Origin: a bacterium
Lineage (GTDB): Bacteria; Patescibacteriota; Microgenomatia; UBA1400; PJMF01
Length of the DNA stretch: 17,146 nt
NCBI GenBank assembly: GCA_900299155.1
Contig: OMIS01000041.1
Location: forward strand, 1 to 17,146
Direction of reading: 5' to 3'
Below the pieces are notes generated by a model that worked only from the letters and a program-made list of their open reading frames with translations, was not told the DNA's origin and searched no databases. Within the stretch, counting starts at the first letter, position 1. Every line of letters starts with the position of its first letter. Shown piece by piece: positions 14,704 through 17,146 of this stretch. Both the position numbers and the translations under genes were made by a program.

Positions 14704-16143
14704 TTATTCAACAAGTCTGGGGAATAATGGTGAAAGTGCGCTGATTTGTTCTTGATTAAAGTGTTTCAAAATTGTGGCAGCAGTTTCTGGCATGAACGGC
14801 TGGAGTTGGTAGGCGATGACACGGATGTTCTGTACTGCTTCACGCAAGATCTCAGCTTGTTCTGCGCCTTCTTTTTTCCAAGGCATTTGTTCACTCAAAT
14901 ACTGATCTGTTTGTGAAACCATACTCATTACCAAGGCAAGTGCTTCACTGACTTCCAGTTCTTCCAGTGCTTTTGCTACTCCTGGCGTATACTCTATTGG
15001 TAAAACTGGGGTGTTAACCGCATTTTTCTCGCACAGTTTAGCCACACGAGAGCAAAGGTTGCCAATGCCATTTGAGAGATCTGCAGTATAGGCATCTCTG
15101 AATTTTTCATAACTAAAGTCACCATCTGCATGGCTCGGTATATAGCGGAGCAAATAGTACCGAATTGGTTCTAGTCCGTACTTTTCAACAACAGCAAAAG
15201 GGTCAATGACATTGCCGAGTGATTTGCTCATTTTTTGACCATCAGCGGTAATATAACCATGGACTGAAATAGATGCTGGTGTGGCTAATCCAGCAGAGAT
15301 GAGCATCCCGATCCAGTAAACCGAGTGGAAGCGGTTGATGCCTTTGCCAATAACATGGACATCGGCTGGCCAGTTTTGCGCAAATAATTCTGCATCTGTT
15401 CCAAAACCCACCGCGGTAAGGTAAATGGCTAACGCATCAAACCAGACATACATCACTTGTGATTCATCATCTGGTACTGGCACGCCCACTCCACGACCAC
15501 GGGCAGTGCTCCGAGAAACACTAAAGTCTTCTAATCCTTGATCTATAAACCCAAGCATTTCATTTTTGAACTGCTCAGAAACTATGTACAGTTTGTCACT
15601 GATGATTAGTTCACGAATTTGACTCTGATACTTGGAAAGTCTAAAAAAATAATTTTTTTCAGTAATTGTTTCAGGGACCGTTAAGTGTTCTGGACATTTT
15701 CCATCAATCAGTTCTTCTGTAGTGTAGTAACTTTCACAACCCACACAGTACAACCCGGTGTACTCTTTTTGATAAATATCACTCTCTGTTTCCCCTGGTT
15801 TGAGTGCTGCGCATAGCTTCCACAATTCTTGTACACCTGGCCAGTGGTGAGTTTGGTCACTGCCACGACGGAAGTGTGTTAATGAAATCCCAAAAAACTT
15901 GAATGCATCTTCAAAAATAACCGCATATTCATCAAGCCATGCTTGTGGTGCTTTACCTGCTTTTTCTGCAGCTTGTACATTTTTCAAGCTATTCTCATCA
16001 CTGCCACAGGCAAATGAAACTGGAGTGCCTAAACTGCGGTGGTACTGTGCAATTGTATCTGCTTGAAACCACTCCAAAACATGCCCAAGGTGTGGCTTGG
16101 CATTAACATAGGGAATAGCAGCAGTAATATAAAAACGCTTCAT
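14704..16143 (-). CDS. metG: Methionyl-tRNA synthetase, short form
   Basis: This 479-residue class I aminoacyl-tRNA synthetase attaches methionine to tRNA-Met. The HIGH-type motif is HLGH (18-21) after AAIPYVNAKP, and the KMSKS motif is at 304-308. The connective insertion holds a zinc-binding CVGC (133-136) and CPEH (150-153), giving one four-ligand site. YVWFDAL (232-238) and VHVIGKGINRFH are typical MetRS elements. The helical anticodon-binding domain follows from about 340 (YIPSHADGDFS, then DLSNGIGNLCSR). The C-terminal EMAP-II/Trbp111-like tRNA-binding domain found in many ~650-residue enzymes is absent; the protein ends soon after MPETAATILKHF. The promoter TTGTAT-16-TATAAT sits directly before it with the box 8 nt from the ATG, so translation is probably leaderless. 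Confidence 0.96.
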   Translation of the reverse strand: MKRFYITAAIPYVNAKPHLGHVLEWFQADTIAQYHRSLGTPVSFACGSDENSLKNVQAAEKAGKAPQAWLDEYAVIFEDAFKFFGISLTHFRRGSDQTHHWPGVQELWKLCAALKPGETESDIYQKEYTGLYCVGCESYYTTEELIDGKCPEHLTVPETITEKNYFFRLSKYQSQIRELIISDKLYIVSEQFKNEMLGFIDQGLEDFSVSRSTARGRGVGVPVPDDESQVMYVWFDALAIYLTAVGFGTDAELFAQNWPADVHVIGKGINRFHSVYWIGMLISAGLATPASISVHGYITADGQKMSKSLGNVIDPFAVVEKYGLEPIRYYLLRYIPSHADGDFSYEKFRDAYTADLSNGIGNLCSRVAKLCEKNAVNTPVLPIEYTPGVAKALEELEVSEALALVMSMVSQTDQYLSEQMPWKKEGAEQAEILREAVQNIRVIAYQLQPFMPETAATILKHFNQEQISALSPLFPRLVE

Positions 16144-16151
16144 GAGTACAG

Positions 16152-16179
16152 ATTATACGTTCATCTCTGAAAGATACAA
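16152..16179 (-). promoter_or_regulatory. metG promoter, -10 8 nt from the ATG
   Basis: On the minus strand TTGTAT (16179-16174) is followed by a 16 nt spacer and a perfect TATAAT (16157-16152). The ATG at 16143 begins 8 nt after the hexamer, so the predicted mRNA has no or a 1-2 nt leader. It lies wholly in the 36 bp gap after the TrpR-like gene. Confidence 0.6.
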
Positions 16180-16551
16180 TTACACAGTTGGTTGTACGGT
16201 ACGAGTGAAGAAACTGCGAACGCGTGATGCTGTTTGTTCTGCCCATTCTTGTGCAGTAATTATTGTCGCCACCTTTTGAGCAAAGGTATTACTTTTTAAT
16301 TGTGCAATAGAAGAAACAGTAGCACTGGATACACTTAATTCTTGTTGAATTGTTTCATAAGAAACATTTTGTGATAAGCGTTTGAAGATAGCTAAACGTT
16401 TCGCAAGCATGGAAAGTTCACTATCGCTTAAAAATAGCGTGAGGAATGCTTGAATTTCTTTAGGTGACTTCATGTTGCTGATGGCTTTAGCTAATTCTGA
16501 TTTGAGGTATGCATCTTGTACAGTTGGTGATTGAAGGTGGGTATCTATCAT
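16180..16551 (-). CDS. TrpR/YerC-like helix-turn-helix protein
   Basis: This 123-residue DNA-binding protein resembles the Trp-repressor-related YerC/YecD family. The core, FLSDSELSMLAKRLAIFKRL (40-59), then SYETIQQELSVSSATVSSIA (64-83), matches the family pattern in which an LTxxEL helix precedes the helix-turn-helix. The remaining ~40 residues form a helical, basic tail (ASRVRSFFTRTVQ). The ligand is unknown; the Trp-repressor tryptophan site cannot be checked by eye, and no trp genes are near. AAGGA 3 nt before the ATG supports this start. It precedes metG, which has its own promoter in the gap, so TrpR-like control of metG or of its own operon is possible but unproven. Confidence 0.85.
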   Translation of the reverse strand: MIDTHLQSPTVQDAYLKSELAKAISNMKSPKEIQAFLTLFLSDSELSMLAKRLAIFKRLSQNVSYETIQQELSVSSATVSSIAQLKSNTFAQKVATIITAQEWAEQTASRVRSFFTRTVQPTV

Positions 16552-16554
16552 AAT

Positions 16555-16559
16555 TCCTT
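16555..16559 (-). promoter_or_regulatory. Shine-Dalgarno AAGGA for the TrpR-like gene
   Basis: AAGGA on the minus strand lies 3 nt before the ATG at 16551. Spacing is short but the match is good. It fits an internal operon gene that, unlike those with -10 boxes at their start codons, cannot be leaderless. Confidence 0.5.
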
Positions 16560-16585
16560 AAAAGTTAGAGCGGTAGTATATCAAA

Positions 16586-17131
16586 CTACTTCTTGAATAT
16601 GAAGAAGATGGCTAATTCCAGTAAAACTGCTGCTCCAATTATCCCTATCAGCAAAGGCGTCGTCAGAATCACTGCCTGGAGTTTGAAAAATAATAGTGTC
16701 GTGAGTACGATTGCTACAAAAAATGCACGCCTGGAATGCAGAAAGATAAAACTCCAAAAAAAGAAGTGTGCACAGAAGCTGACTATCAGAAGTGGTAAGT
16801 AACTATGATAAAAAAGTATGTTGGCGATGCTCTCAGGCTGTACCATGCGAAAGATATAGATACAGCCTGCATATCCTAAAATTCCCAAAAACAACAATAG
16901 CAGATAGCGAAGCCGCGTACTCCAGAAGCTACGCAAAAAATCTAAACTTGAAGAAGTATCATGAGTGACTTTGCGGGTATGATCAACTGGTGATTTTGCA
17001 GCACCTGCTGAAGCAAATGTAAGTAGTTTAGAATCTGGCTCTGTTGAAGATTCCACTTGCTCCACTGGCTCTGAGTGTGCAAGTCGTGATTTAGCTTTTT
17101 GATGAGTTTGTGCTGGCGACATAGTTTGCAT
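16586..17131 (-). CDS. Small membrane protein with disordered N-terminus, unknown
   Basis: This 181-residue protein has a polar, probably disordered N-terminal 60 residues rich in Ser, Glu, Lys and Thr, then four predicted membrane helices (about 74-95, 105-130, 135-152, 155-178). The loop FRMVQPESIANILFYHSYLP (94-113) after helix 1 and the RR at 134-135 are the most distinctive parts. No family or enzyme motif is recognised. It is 34 bp upstream of the TrpR-like gene and likely co-transcribed with it. A TATACT box at 17141-17136 lies only 4 nt before the ATG at 17131 but 13 nt before a second in-frame ATG at 17122. If that promoter is real, 17122 is the more likely start and the protein is 178 residues. 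Confidence 0.78.
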   Translation of the reverse strand: MQTMSPAQTHQKAKSRLAHSEPVEQVESSTEPDSKLLTFASAGAAKSPVDHTRKVTHDTSSSLDFLRSFWSTRLRYLLLLFLGILGYAGCIYIFRMVQPESIANILFYHSYLPLLIVSFCAHFFFWSFIFLHSRRAFFVAIVLTTLLFFKLQAVILTTPLLIGIIGAAVLLELAIFFIFKK

Positions 17132-17135
17132 TCAT

Positions 17136-17141
17136 AGTATA
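17136..17141 (-). promoter_or_regulatory. Candidate -10 TATACT at right window edge
   Basis: TATACT on the minus strand, inside the palindrome AGTATACT (17136-17143). The -35 would lie outside the window. It bears on the start choice of the membrane-protein gene just downstream. Confidence 0.35.
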
Positions 17142-17146
17142 CTCAG

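Noticed and set aside
1..17146. UGA recoding (Gracilibacteria/SR1 type code).
   Set aside because: UGA ends the REC-like, WecA-like and tatD genes at sensible places, with 4-bp overlaps in two cases, so the standard bacterial code fits.
1..17146. CRISPR array, tRNA genes, insertion sequences or prophage.
   Set aside because: No spaced direct repeats, tRNA-like cloverleaf, transposase or terminal inverted repeats were seen; apart from the gaps described, the window is filled by genes.

Overview
This 17.1 kb AT-rich window looks like a chromosomal segment from a bacterium of the Candidate Phyla Radiation (Patescibacteria). That assignment is inference. It rests on compact gene packing, 4-bp start/stop overlaps, several short unrecognised membrane proteins, few Shine-Dalgarno sites, a short methionyl-tRNA synthetase without the C-terminal tRNA-binding domain, and a polyprenyl-phosphate sugar transferase with an unusual motif. 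UGA is used as a normal stop (REC-like gene, WecA/MraY-like gene, tatD), so this is not one of the UGA-recoding lineages. No rRNA, tRNA, CRISPR array, transposase or phage gene was seen.

Layout. Positions 1-2321 are on the minus strand: an unrecognised protein cut off by the left window edge (1-791; 263 codons, all open), then an ABC-F ATPase. Positions 2427-6897 are on the plus strand: a stand-alone receiver-like protein, a small secreted protein, a small hydrophilic protein, and a 1035-residue UvrD-type helicase fused to a PD-(D/E)XK nuclease. The rest, 6866-17131, is all minus strand. In transcription order it runs: small membrane protein, TrpR/YerC-like HTH protein, metG, tatD, BcsA-like GT2 glycosyltransferase, GT39-type membrane glycosyltransferase, three-TM small membrane protein, WecA/MraY-like sugar-1-phosphate transferase, UbiA family prenyltransferase resembling decaprenyl-phosphate phosphoribosyltransferase, and a bacterial protein O-mannosyltransferase (PMT). 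The PMT and helicase genes converge and overlap by 32 bp.

How the genes fit together. The block 6866-13851 is a surface-glycan cluster. The WecA/MraY-like enzyme and the UbiA enzyme would load sugars onto polyprenyl phosphate inside the membrane. The GT39 and PMT enzymes would use lipid-linked sugars on the outer face, PMT probably on secreted proteins. The GT2 enzyme would extend a polysaccharide. metG and tatD lie in the same order as in many bacteria.

The most unusual DNA-level signal is repeated placement of a strong -10 hexamer 7-8 nt before an ATG at four genes (2427, 3457, 10645, 16143), predicting leaderless or nearly leaderless mRNAs. The secreted-protein gene contrasts with this: it has a full extended -10 promoter and a clear Shine-Dalgarno site. 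A second oddity is a textbook Shine-Dalgarno, an 11-codon ORF and a hairpin on the plus strand between two minus-strand glycosyltransferase genes (12277-12349).
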